From positions 42,680-106,679 of the forward strand of contig CAKPBC010000006.1 in NCBI GenBank assembly GCA_934140155.1: DNA of 64,000 bases, written 5' to 3'. Shown here one piece after another: positions 1 through 8,723 of this stretch (its first letter is position 1; each line of letters begins with the position of its first letter). The notes under the pieces were generated by a model. The model searched no databases and was not told the origin of the DNA. It saw only the letters and a program-made list of their open reading frames with translations. This DNA comes from an uncultured Bacilli bacterium. Lineage in GTDB: Bacteria > Bacillota_I > Bacilli_A > RFN20 > CAG-826. The position numbers were made by a program, and so were the translations under genes.

Positions 1-9
1 AATGCATAA

Positions 10-1767
10 TTAATTTTTTGAACCTCTAAATTTCTCTAATCTATTATTAACATCTAAATAAATTTCATCATGTGTTTCTTTATAATCTTCGTTAGTGTCA
101 TTCATTAAATAATCTAAAGATTTTAATAAATATTCTTCCTCTTGTTTAGGATCGTTCATTGCTTCATAAACAGTAGCAATATAACTAGCAAATATAGCGG
201 AATAAATATCAGAAGTAGGTTCATCATCATAATTGCCTGCTTCTTTATCTTCAAGATAATTTTTTGTTACTCCAAGTGCACTATTGAAGTCTTTTAAGTC
301 AAAACACACTTTAAAAAATTTATTTGTTAAATTCGCTAACATTTGATTGCAACCTATAAAATCGTGGTAGTAACAATGTTCAAGTCCATTTATTAAAACT
401 ACTTTAGCTACTTCAAGATTACCAATTTCATAATTTAAGCGGCCTGATTCTAAAGCATATTTTGCAAGACGTTGATATTTAGAACTAGTATCATTCATTT
501 TTAAAGTGAGTTCATAAGCTTTATCATAGTTATTGATAGCTTCAACATAATCGCCTAATCCTTCTAAAGCAAGACCAAGTGACAAATGAGCTTGGCTAAG
601 GATATCATATTCTAAATCACTATTTGGATTATCAATTAAATCAAAGATATAGCACGCTAATTTCTCAACTTCGTCATAATGTTTTATTAATACATGTGTG
701 TTGCACATCGTATTTAAAAACAAGACATAATCCATTTGGTATCTTTTTAGTTTTTCTCTAGGTAATTTATTTAAATAATCTAATAAAGCAGTTCCGCATT
801 TGATTGATTCTTCATAGGCACCAACGGCGTTAAGAATATTAGTGTTAATGGCGTATATATTAATTAATAAATCATAAGGGAAATTTTCTAAATCTTTTAC
901 TAATAGTTTTTTAGCGGAGTCTAACGCAATATCTGATGCTTTTAAGGCAAGTTCATAGTCTTTTTGCATAAAAGTGATAGATGCTAAACGCCACCATAAA
1001 CGTGAGTTAGTTTCTAAAATGTATTCTTCATCATCACCTTGATAAGTATCAAGCATTTTAAGCATAAGTACAATGGAATTTTGGGCATCTTTTAAATTGT
1101 TTTCTTCAATAAGACTAGAAACAACGAGACTAGATAAGCCAAAAACTATTTCTTTTTCACTATCAGAAATTGTTCCTTTTGGGTAATTTTGAATAACATA
1201 ATTAACAAATTTATTGCGGAGGAATACAAGTCTGTCTCTTGATATTTTACTTTCTCTTTTAATGGCTTCTACTTCATAAAGAATAGAAGTTTGTTTATCA
1301 TCATCAAGATTATCAAAGTTTTTTAAATTATACACTAACTCATATAAAGGAAGAGATCTTAAAGCAGCCTCGGCATTTTCTTTACCTAGTTCCTTAGCTT
1401 TTAAAAAATATTCTTTGGCTTTGTTAAAATCAGGTTTAACATCTTCGAATCCATCACGATAGGAAACCGCTAAATTAAAATAGGCACCAGGATGATTACC
1501 TTTAATAGCTTTTTCATAATATTCAACAGCTTTAGGAATATCTTTATTTACTCCTAATTCAAAGGCATAACAATTACCTAATTTAAATAATAAGTCAGAA
1601 TCATTAAAATGTTCGGCTTTTTTTAAATAATAAAAAGCTTTCTTTCCTGCTTCTTTATCCTTAGTTAACCAATAATAATGTCCTGCGACTTTTTTTAATG
1701 CTTCAAAATCACCAGCATCAGCAAGAGCTTCTAACTTTTCGAGATTATCAATTTCTTCATTATCCAT
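10..1767 (-). CDS. Sel1/TPR repeat protein (585 aa)
   Basis: This is a soluble all-helical repeat protein with no signal peptide. The N-terminal 130 residues hold Sel1-like repeats (for example LGNCYAFELGVNKDIPKAVE and a second unit with AYFNLAVSYRDG). The C-terminal two thirds show TPR-like helix pairs such as LSLGLALEGLGDYVEAINNY. Such proteins are protein-interaction scaffolds, and no catalytic motif is seen. The ATG at 1767 is preceded by GAGGTG, which fixes the start. It is divergent from the TetR gene. No specific partner can be named, although another Sel1 protein lies at 21009. Confidence 0.8.
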   Translation of the reverse strand: MDNEEIDNLEKLEALADAGDFEALKKVAGHYYWLTKDKEAGKKAFYYLKKAEHFNDSDLLFKLGNCYAFELGVNKDIPKAVEYYEKAIKGNHPGAYFNLAVSYRDGFEDVKPDFNKAKEYFLKAKELGKENAEAALRSLPLYELVYNLKNFDNLDDDKQTSILYEVEAIKRESKISRDRLVFLRNKFVNYVIQNYPKGTISDSEKEIVFGLSSLVVSSLIEENNLKDAQNSIVLMLKMLDTYQGDDEEYILETNSRLWWRLASITFMQKDYELALKASDIALDSAKKLLVKDLENFPYDLLINIYAINTNILNAVGAYEESIKCGTALLDYLNKLPREKLKRYQMDYVLFLNTMCNTHVLIKHYDEVEKLACYIFDLIDNPNSDLEYDILSQAHLSLGLALEGLGDYVEAINNYDKAYELTLKMNDTSSKYQRLAKYALESGRLNYEIGNLEVAKVVLINGLEHCYYHDFIGCNQMLANLTNKFFKVCFDLKDFNSALGVTKNYLEDKEAGNYDDEPTSDIYSAIFASYIATVYEAMNDPKQEEEYLLKSLDYLMNDTNEDYKETHDEIYLDVNNRLEKFRGSKN

Positions 1768-1828
1768 ATCTTAACACCTCACTAGAAATATAATATCACG
1801 ATAGTTTATGAATTAAAACAATTAAAAT

Positions 1829-1879
1829 TTGACATAATCATAATTATAAGATAATATAATAAATGAACAATCGTTCATT
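1829..1879 (+). promoter_or_regulatory. promoter and TetR-type operator of the TetR gene
   Basis: A TTGACA at 1829-1834 is followed after 17 bases by TAATAT (1852-1857). Directly downstream is the inverted repeat AATGAAC-AATC-GTTCATT (1862-1879), typical in form of TetR/AcrR-family operators. It lies between the -10 and the SD of the regulator at 1894, so autorepression is the simple reading. Confidence 0.7.
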
Positions 1880-1893
1880 GATTAGGAGACACT

Positions 1894-2454
1894 ATGCTGA
1901 ATGAAGAAAACAAACTAAAAAAGAAACAAGAAATTATGGTAAAGTGCTTTGATTGTTATGCTAAACATGGTTTAGCCGGAACAGGCATTAACTTACTAGC
2001 AAAATCTTGTAATATGTCCAAAGGTAACATCTATATTTATTTTGATAATTTGGATCAATTAATTATTGAGTCTACAGCGTATGTCATGGAAAAAGTAGAA
2101 GATGATTTCATGGATTTAGCGCCTACTTCACTTGAAGATGTTAATCGTTTCTTAGATGAAGTGCCTTATTGGACTAAAAATAAGCATGGTGATAAATATC
2201 GCCTTATGTATCAAGTCTATACGCATCCGAAATATTATTTAGAAGGCAAAAAGTTTTTTGAAGGAGTTAGCAAAAGATATCAAGAATATGCTAAAAAACT
2301 AGAGAGTGTTATCGGAATTAGTAGCGATATATTAACTCCACTAATATTTATCTTTGTTCGAGCATCAGTTCATTACGCTTTATTTGAAGATGAATATTAT
2401 TTGAAATCACAAATCAAAGTACTAAAATTAGCCGTTTCTGCATTTTTAAAATAG
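1894..2454 (+). CDS. TetR/AcrR-family transcriptional regulator
   Basis: The protein has 186 aa, a typical TetR length. The N-terminal helix-turn-helix spans about residues 15-60 (GTGINLLAKSCNMSKGNIYI, then YFDNLDQL), matching the family pattern in which the recognition helix ends in YxYF. The remaining ligand-binding domain is variable, so the effector is unknown. AGGAG at 1884-1888 sets the start. The gene sits 11 bases before a lipoprotein gene and very likely co-transcribes and controls it, while the palindrome in its own promoter suggests autorepression. Confidence 0.9.
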   Translation: MLNEENKLKKKQEIMVKCFDCYAKHGLAGTGINLLAKSCNMSKGNIYIYFDNLDQLIIESTAYVMEKVEDDFMDLAPTSLEDVNRFLDEVPYWTKNKHGDKYRLMYQVYTHPKYYLEGKKFFEGVSKRYQEYAKKLESVIGISSDILTPLIFIFVRASVHYALFEDEYYLKSQIKVLKLAVSAFLK

Positions 2455-2465
2455 GAGGAAAAATT

Positions 2466-3872
2466 ATGTTAAATGCAAAAGTTAGACTAAAGATGTTATT
2501 AGTTTTATTGGGGACATGTAGTGTTATTTCTTCGTGTGATTCAAAGAAAACAAGCAATAGTGGTTCAACAAATACTTCCCAATCATCTAGTTCAAGTATC
2601 TCTACAGGAAATAATGAAAAAGAAGTGTATGCAAAATTCTATGTTGCTTTGAAAAACACCTATGAATATGATGGGGATTATTATGCGGAATTTGTTCGAA
2701 AAAGTGATGGATATAAAGAAGAAACAATTGAAACAATTGGAGATGGTAATAAATTCTATTGTGAAAACAGATCTTATAAAGATAGTGAAAGCGGATATGT
2801 TTTGAATAACAAAACAATTGAAGCGGTGGTTTCAAAAGATAATCGTTATGTATATTATGAAGAACGAGGAATAGAAGAAAAAAACAAAGAGGCCAAATAT
2901 ATAAGTGAAAAATCTATAAAAAAATATACAAATTATAGTCCATCCTCTCTTTATGAAGATACTATTTTGATGAGTTTAATGGAAACAACCGCGATTGACA
3001 AAATAGAAGACATTATTAAAGAATACGGTAGTGGTAATCATTTAGTTTATGACAAACATAGTATTATATTTGATCAATCGGTAGTTACTTTAACTATTGA
3101 CTTTAATGTTGACTTAAAAGGAGAAGAAGAAGCTGAATCAATTGAATACGCCAAACAAAAAGATACTATGTCTTTTACTATTAACGATGATAAAGTAAGT
3201 TCATTTAAAACAAAAACTGAAATTGAATATAAAACAAAAACAGAAGAAAAACCAATTACGAGCATTTATGAATTCAATTATGATGTTGAATATAGTTATA
3301 AAAGTGGCTTATTAGATAAAATATCTTTAGATGGTATCGAGATAAAAGCAGAAACCGCGCTAATATTATTTTATTATGGCGATTATCAATTAAGAAGTGT
3401 TTATTATTCCGAAGTTGGTAAGCCTATTAACTATATATTTGATAATTATTTCTTTAATGGTGATGGGTTTTATGGTTATGACATGAATAGTGGTATTATT
3501 GAATTTTATTTAGATGAAGAATTTAAAGTAAAATACACTAATGAACCATTGCCTAGCGATGAATTAAGACTATATATGAAAATAACTGTACCAAGTGATC
3601 GCGCAATAGTCATGGAAATGAGTCAAAGTAATTATTATAGACAAGTTAATGATGAAGATACAAATAAAGATTATGTTAAAAGAGTGGATAAAATGTTCAC
3701 ATCAAAAAGTATGGAATTAGAAGGAGTAACATATAACTTTGATAAAAGAGAAGAGATAACACGAGAATATGTTACTGTTAATGGTGAAAAGTGCGAAGAT
3801 AAAGAAATCACACTTGAAGATGGTAAGTTATACGAAATAGTATATTACTATGATTATGCTAATCGTTATTAA
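2466..3872 (+). CDS. predicted lipoprotein of unknown function
   Basis: The 468-aa product begins with a short basic region, a hydrophobic stretch and the lipobox I-S-S-C with Cys24, followed by a Ser/Asn/Thr-rich linker (about 30-48). It should therefore be a membrane-anchored exported lipoprotein. The mature part is rich in Asp, Glu, Lys and Tyr and I recognise no enzyme motif. AGGAGG overlaps the stop of the upstream TetR gene, so the two form an operon. The function may be whatever the TetR ligand requires, but the sequence does not show it. Confidence 0.8.
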   Translation: MLNAKVRLKMLLVLLGTCSVISSCDSKKTSNSGSTNTSQSSSSSISTGNNEKEVYAKFYVALKNTYEYDGDYYAEFVRKSDGYKEETIETIGDGNKFYCENRSYKDSESGYVLNNKTIEAVVSKDNRYVYYEERGIEEKNKEAKYISEKSIKKYTNYSPSSLYEDTILMSLMETTAIDKIEDIIKEYGSGNHLVYDKHSIIFDQSVVTLTIDFNVDLKGEEEAESIEYAKQKDTMSFTINDDKVSSFKTKTEIEYKTKTEEKPITSIYEFNYDVEYSYKSGLLDKISLDGIEIKAETALILFYYGDYQLRSVYYSEVGKPINYIFDNYFFNGDGFYGYDMNSGIIEFYLDEEFKVKYTNEPLPSDELRLYMKITVPSDRAIVMEMSQSNYYRQVNDEDTNKDYVKRVDKMFTSKSMELEGVTYNFDKREEITREYVTVNGEKCEDKEITLEDGKLYEIVYYYDYANRY

Positions 3873-3876
3873 TAGG

Positions 3877-4200
3877 TTATCGTTTGTTTTTGATAAAGGA
3901 ATCAGTAATTAGCTTTATTGATTCCTTTTCTTTTGAGGTTAATTTATTATCAACATTAATAGTTTCCATATAAGCCACCAAAGAATCATTATTTTCTTTG
4001 TTAACTTTGTAATATTTATAACCTAGAAGATAATCAATCGATACGCCATAAAAATCCGCCAAAGTAAAAAGAGTATTAAAAGAAGGAAATGTCAATTCAT
4101 TTTCATAATTATAATAGGTTGTACGAGATACATTTAATAGTTTTAACAATTTGTTTATTGATATATCATTATCTTCTCTTAATTCTTTTAATCTATTCAT
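3877..4200 (-). CDS. XRE-family helix-turn-helix repressor
   Basis: The protein has 107 aa with an N-terminal HTH of the phage-repressor type (residues 3-60: LKELREDNDISINKLLKLLN, then SRTTYYNYE and the common FYGVSIDYLLGY ending). The C-terminal 40 residues are charged and helical. The ATG at 4200 has GAGG upstream. It is convergent with the lipoprotein gene, 4 bases away, and divergent from the 16-kb operon that begins at 4457. The GTTCAA repeats in the shared intergenic space make it the likely regulator of that operon. Confidence 0.88.
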   Translation of the reverse strand: MNRLKELREDNDISINKLLKLLNVSRTTYYNYENELTFPSFNTLFTLADFYGVSIDYLLGYKYYKVNKENNDSLVAYMETINVDNKLTSKEKESIKLITDSFIKNKR

Positions 4201-4268
4201 AGCATTAACCTCGACCTTTTTTGTTCTTTTTAATTAAATTAATTGTAAAGGAAATTTGTACATAAAGT

Positions 4269-4316
4269 TTGACATGTTCAAGAAAATTGTATATAATTTG
4301 AACGATGTTCAAGAAA
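4269..4316 (+). promoter_or_regulatory. promoter and candidate XRE operators of the 16-kb operon
   Basis: A perfect TTGACA (4269-4274), 17-base spacer and TATAAT (4292-4297) faces the ATPase gene. ATGTTCAAGAAA occurs twice (4274-4285 and 4305-4316, 31 bases apart, about three helical turns). The inverted repeat TTGAAC-GAT-GTTCAA (4298-4312) starts right after the -10. A further ATTGTTCAAT is at 4336-4345. The site overlap with the core promoter suggests repression by the divergent XRE protein. The 5' leader of about 150 bases before the ATG holds little else except two CAATTG sites. Confidence 0.72.
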
Positions 4317-4456
4317 CTTAAACAAAATGAGTGATATTGTTCAATAAAAGTTAAAAAATCAATTGCAAAAAAGTCAATTGTTACTAGGGCATTAAGCTAA
4401 TTTCATTGGACATGTTAATAAAGACTATGAATTAAAAAAAGGAAGTTGGTGAAGCA

Positions 4457-7156
4457 ATGTTATCGTTAAATGATGCAATTGAATACACTACATACGGACA
4501 AAAAACTATAGGCATGGTGGTAATGAATGTAGAAAGTGTACCCAATTATTTGCTTTTATCTGAAAATGATGCTGACGCAATTTCACAAATAAAACATATT
4601 TTTTCTATTACTTTGGCAGAGTATGCCAAGGAAAATAGTCTTATTAGCACATCTTTGGAAATTATATGGTCATGTAAGCCAACTATTAACCAACCATTCG
4701 TATCTAATATAGATTTAAAAATAATTTTTAGAACTGTTAATGATAATGAATCAACATGTTATAACTCATTGTTAAAAATATGTAATAGCATTATGACAAG
4801 TTTAAATAGATTAAAATATGTAATTAGCTATTCATCTACTGAAAAATATACTGAAATACTTCAAAAATTAAAAACTAATGATTTATATGCAATTAGAAGA
4901 CCAGATGAAATTATTGGATTTGATATTTCATCATTCCCATACTGCTATAAATATGATTCAATATCAGAATTTGATGTAGATTTAGATTTACTTGTAAGTA
5001 CATTGATTAATGAAAAAAATAGTGCTGTTATAATTCAAATTATACCTACATTTTTTACTACACAAGAGCGAATATATATATCAAATTGTTTAAGCATATT
5101 AAGCAAAATTTCTCAAGGTGTTCCTATACCAAAAGTAGGATATTATAAAGATGCTAGAGCAGAAATTCCACTTAGAACTTATAAAAAATATTTTGAATAC
5201 AGCGCATCACCTGTTTTTATGATGAATGTTTTAACTAGTTCTCCGAGCGAAAGTGCTGCAAATTTATCAGGACAAGTTGTGTCCTTATTAAATAATGATA
5301 CAGCAGAATATCACATAAACTTAGAGATATGTAAAGTATCACATATGCAAGGATTTTTACAAAATGCACATGCATCTCCTTGGTTGTTAACAGATGAGTT
5401 AATTAAGTTTAATCGAAATAAATATTTGATGTCCACTCCAATTTGGAATTCTTTATATAGATTATCAAGTATTTACACTTCGGCTGAGATTTCTCAAGTA
5501 TTTAGATTACCGATTGGTACGAAAAGTGTTACAGCAGGTGTTACAATACACGAAATAGAAAAACGAAATAAAACATATGCAAAAGATCTAATTAACAATG
5601 CGGATTTGTTTATAGGAAAACTTCAAAATGTTATTGGTAACAATGATACTTATATAGGCATAAGTTTAAAAGATTTAACAAAACATATGTTGGTCGTAGG
5701 AACTCCAGGATCTGGTAAGTCAACTTTTTTAGTGGGACTTATGGATCGTTTATGGAAATATAAAAAAATACCTTTTTTGGTTATTGAACCTGCAAAAAAT
5801 GAGTATAGATCATTAATAGATTCGATACCTGATGTTCAAGTTTTTTCACCAGGAAAGAATAATATAGCACCATTTATTATGAATCCGTTCGTTCCGCCTA
5901 AAGGTGTAACAATTGAAAAATATAAATCAATTGTAAAATCAGCGTTTTCTGCAGCTTTTGAAATGTGGACTCCGCTCGATCAACTTTTTGATGAAACACT
6001 AAATATCTGTTACAGCGAACAAGGTCTTTTGGATAGCATGACTATAGATGATTCGTCACATTGTTTTTCAATGGCTGATTTTATTCAAACATATAAAGAG
6101 GTTGTAGGATCAAAAGGATACACGGGAGAGTATAAAAAACAAATCGAAGCTGCAGGGGTATTACGTTTCAATGGATTAATAGAACAAAATGCTAATATTT
6201 TTGATACGAGATACTCTATTCCAATAGAAGATATCTTGCTTAAACCTACGATAATTGAATTATCAAACATTAAAGATATAAAACAAAAATCTTTTGTTAT
6301 TGCTTTACTTTTAAACAATATTTACGCTTTTGTGGAAGCAAACAATTCAAATGATGGAAATCTGAAGAATGTCATTTTAATAGAAGAAGCACATGCATTA
6401 TTATGCGGTGATATGATTTCACAAAATGATACTAGCAATGCTAATGCGGCAGCAGTAAAACTTCTCAGTGATATGTTAGCAGAAATTCGTTCTCGTGGAG
6501 TAGGAATTGTTGTTGCTGATCAGTCACCAAAAAAGGTAACATCGGCTGTTATTGGTAATACAAACATCAAGGTAATGTTTAGGTTAGTAGAAGCTGATGA
6601 CAAAGATATAGTTATGAAATCGACAGTAATGAGCAATGTTCAAAGAGATAGATTATCCAAATTAAAATGCGGTCAAGCTTTATTGTTTTTCGATAAATTG
6701 GATGAAGTTGAGGAAATTGCTATGGATGATTATAGACTTAAGAATGGAATTTCTACAGATCTTTCTGATGGATCAATAAAAGAAAAAATGACTTATTGGA
6801 ACAAACATGGAAAACTGCTCAAACCATATGAAGATTGTGATTGTATAGATGGCTGCAAGAATAATTGCTCAGTAGAAATTAGAGAGAAAGCTCGAATTGT
6901 AGCAGATAGAATATTTAGAAAATATTATCCAACTAAATTTAGTGATATTAAATCTTTTGCAGAATTTTACAAAAGAATTAATGCGGTTATACATGATGAA
7001 GTTATACGAATTTTTAAAGATGACAAAATTACCAATATTATTTCTTCATGTGTTAAAGTGCATTTTTTACGGAAAGTGCATTACAATTCAACAATAGAAC
7101 TCGAATTTGATAGACGAAAAAAAATTTATCAATCGATTATAAAAAACAATAATTAA
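4457..7156 (+). CDS. HerA/FtsK-superfamily ATPase with C-terminal Cys4 cluster
   Basis: The 899-aa protein has an N-terminal domain of about 400 residues without recognised motifs, then a P-loop ATPase domain. Walker A is GTPGSGKST with Lys421, Walker B is VILIEEAHALL (639-649, Glu643/Glu644), followed by the R-S-R-G-V-G-I-V-V-A-D-Q-S stretch typical of HerA/VirB4/FtsK-type hexameric pumps. A C-terminal C-D-C-(3)-C-(3)-C cluster at residues 794-804 may bind zinc. Family members pump DNA or protein through rings. It is the first gene of an operon with a toxin immediately after, so a role in moving that toxin is inferred, not shown. The start has GGAAG/GGTGAAG upstream. Confidence 0.85.
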   Translation: MLSLNDAIEYTTYGQKTIGMVVMNVESVPNYLLLSENDADAISQIKHIFSITLAEYAKENSLISTSLEIIWSCKPTINQPFVSNIDLKIIFRTVNDNESTCYNSLLKICNSIMTSLNRLKYVISYSSTEKYTEILQKLKTNDLYAIRRPDEIIGFDISSFPYCYKYDSISEFDVDLDLLVSTLINEKNSAVIIQIIPTFFTTQERIYISNCLSILSKISQGVPIPKVGYYKDARAEIPLRTYKKYFEYSASPVFMMNVLTSSPSESAANLSGQVVSLLNNDTAEYHINLEICKVSHMQGFLQNAHASPWLLTDELIKFNRNKYLMSTPIWNSLYRLSSIYTSAEISQVFRLPIGTKSVTAGVTIHEIEKRNKTYAKDLINNADLFIGKLQNVIGNNDTYIGISLKDLTKHMLVVGTPGSGKSTFLVGLMDRLWKYKKIPFLVIEPAKNEYRSLIDSIPDVQVFSPGKNNIAPFIMNPFVPPKGVTIEKYKSIVKSAFSAAFEMWTPLDQLFDETLNICYSEQGLLDSMTIDDSSHCFSMADFIQTYKEVVGSKGYTGEYKKQIEAAGVLRFNGLIEQNANIFDTRYSIPIEDILLKPTIIELSNIKDIKQKSFVIALLLNNIYAFVEANNSNDGNLKNVILIEEAHALLCGDMISQNDTSNANAAAVKLLSDMLAEIRSRGVGIVVADQSPKKVTSAVIGNTNIKVMFRLVEADDKDIVMKSTVMSNVQRDRLSKLKCGQALLFFDKLDEVEEIAMDDYRLKNGISTDLSDGSIKEKMTYWNKHGKLLKPYEDCDCIDGCKNNCSVEIREKARIVADRIFRKYYPTKFSDIKSFAEFYKRINAVIHDEVIRIFKDDKITNIISSCVKVHFLRKVHYNSTIELEFDRRKKIYQSIIKNNN

Positions 7157-7178
7157 ATATAGAAAGGGGACATAACTA

Positions 7179-8477
7179 ATGGATGATGAATTTTATGAAA
7201 TAACTAATGATGAAAAATCGCCTCTTGAAACAGAGACAGAAGAGATACTAGATGATTGCGAATCAATTTCTACAGATGATAACAATTTAGAGGAAGTTGA
7301 AATTTTTGAAGAAAATGACAATCCGGATAATGTAGAAGTATTAGAAGAAACTAATAATCTAGACGAGCTAGAAATTAAAGAAGAGCCAGACTTAGATGAA
7401 AACATTGATGATTTAAAAGAATTAGAAGAAATCATTGATGATACAGACATTGTTGAAAGCGAAAATGTAGATAGCAATGTTAATGTGGGTAATACGGAAC
7501 AGATTAATGAATCAAATGATGCATTATATAATAGTATCAAGTATGAGAATACTTCAGAGTATTACGGTGCGCATAATTATTCAGAGAGTGATTACGATAC
7601 TTATTCGCAAGATCCAGAATGGCGCAGATTAATAAAAATAGAAAATCCAGATTATGAATTACCACCACTCACGCAAGATACAATAGATAATATCTTATCA
7701 CCATATGAGGGTAAAACTTATAATAGTACACCAGAGTATTATGGAGCACATAACTTTTCCGAAGGTGATTTTGAAGTATATTCACAAGACCCAGAATGGC
7801 GAAGGTTGATAAAGTTAGAAAATCCGGATTATCAATTGCCACCATTAAGTCAAGAAAAGATAGATAGTATTTTGGCAAAATATGAGGGAGAAACTTATAA
7901 TAGCATACCAGAGTATTATGGAGCACATAACTTTTCAGAAGCTGATTTTGAAATATATTCACAAGACCCAGAATGGCGTAGATTGATAAAGTTAGAAAAT
8001 CCAGATTATCAATTACCACCTATGAATAATACGGATAAAATAAATGATTTCAAAAATGTAGATGTTTGGCTTAAAGAAATCAATCCAAACTTTGATCCAT
8101 ATGATGTAGATTCACCATATTGTAACAATTGTGGATCATGTGCCTATGCTGTTTATAGGCGTCTAGAAGGTGACAATGGCATAGTAGCAACTGCTGATAA
8201 TATTGGATACAATGACGAAATGAATTCTCTTACTGGAATGAAACAAGTCTCAATGTCACCAAGCGAAATTGAAACAAGGCTCCTAGAGCAAGGAGATGGA
8301 GCACATGCAATTATTGGTATTGATAGAGACGAGGGACCAGGTCATTGGTTTAATGCAGTGTGTAAAGATGGAAAAGTTTACGCAGTTGATGGTCAAACAG
8401 GTGAAATAAATGAATGGCCACCTGATTATGGCAATGTAGTTAATTGGGATATGAGTATAAAGGAGGATAACAAATAA
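7179..8477 (+). CDS. repeat-bearing protein with C-terminal papain-fold toxin domain
   Basis: The protein has 432 aa. Residues 1-115 are extremely acidic and look disordered. Residues 125-285 hold three tandem units of exactly 59 residues (starting 125, 184, 243), each with EYYGAHN, Y-S-Q-D-P-E-W-R-R-L-I-K and ENPDY-x-LPP. The C-terminal domain (about 290-432) has N-C-G-S-C-A (Cys318/Cys321), GHWFN (His389) and VDGQTG (Asp404). This is the Cys-His-Asp arrangement of the papain-fold/glutamine-deamidase polymorphic toxins. There is no signal peptide or WXG motif. GAAAGGGG precedes the ATG, and the stop overlaps the next gene's start by one base, the usual toxin-immunity layout. Confidence 0.75.
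   Translation: MDDEFYEITNDEKSPLETETEEILDDCESISTDDNNLEEVEIFEENDNPDNVEVLEETNNLDELEIKEEPDLDENIDDLKELEEIIDDTDIVESENVDSNVNVGNTEQINESNDALYNSIKYENTSEYYGAHNYSESDYDTYSQDPEWRRLIKIENPDYELPPLTQDTIDNILSPYEGKTYNSTPEYYGAHNFSEGDFEVYSQDPEWRRLIKLENPDYQLPPLSQEKIDSILAKYEGETYNSIPEYYGAHNFSEADFEIYSQDPEWRRLIKLENPDYQLPPMNNTDKINDFKNVDVWLKEINPNFDPYDVDSPYCNNCGSCAYAVYRRLEGDNGIVATADNIGYNDEMNSLTGMKQVSMSPSEIETRLLEQGDGAHAIIGIDRDEGPGHWFNAVCKDGKVYAVDGQTGEINEWPPDYGNVVNWDMSIKEDNK
7551..8033 (+). repeat. three tandem 177-bp coding repeats
   Basis: In-frame units begin at 7551, 7728 and 7905. The second and third are almost identical at DNA level, while the first is more diverged (EYYGAHNYSESDYDTY against EYYGAHNFSEADFEIY). The third unit lacks the linker that ends each of the first two. 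This looks like recent duplication of a 59-residue module within the toxin gene. Confidence 0.9.
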
Positions 8478-8698
8478 TGAATTTAGATTTAATAGCTGCA
8501 GAAGTTTTAAAAATTTCTGAAACAGAAGCAAGTAAACAAAATAAGAATATAGAAGATATTGATGCGCATTATTATTGGAATGCACAAAGAGGCGGACTCC
8601 ATATGGTTATAAAATCTAATGGAGAAAAACTAGTTGCTAGCTCATCAGTCTCATATGAAAAATTAGTAAGTGCATTTAAAGATGGAAAGCGTAATTAA
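8477..8698 (+). CDS. small protein, probable immunity protein to the papain-fold toxin
   Basis: The 73-aa soluble protein (begins MNLDLIAAEVLKISETEA) has no motif I know. Its start codon overlaps the toxin stop (TAATG), with GGAGGATAA upstream, so translation is coupled to that of the toxin. A small gene in this position behind a polymorphic toxin is normally the cognate immunity gene. The assignment rests on position and size only. Confidence 0.6.
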   Translation: MNLDLIAAEVLKISETEASKQNKNIEDIDAHYYWNAQRGGLHMVIKSNGEKLVASSSVSYEKLVSAFKDGKRN

Positions 8699-8723
8699 TT
8701 AGTAATGATAGTGGGTGAATTAA

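Noticed and set aside
7669..8019. minus-strand frame showing repeats
   Set aside because: The repetition only mirrors the tandem units of the toxin gene on the other strand.
7551..8033. CRISPR-like array
   Set aside because: The 177-bp repeats are in frame, contiguous and encode protein modules; there are no spacers.
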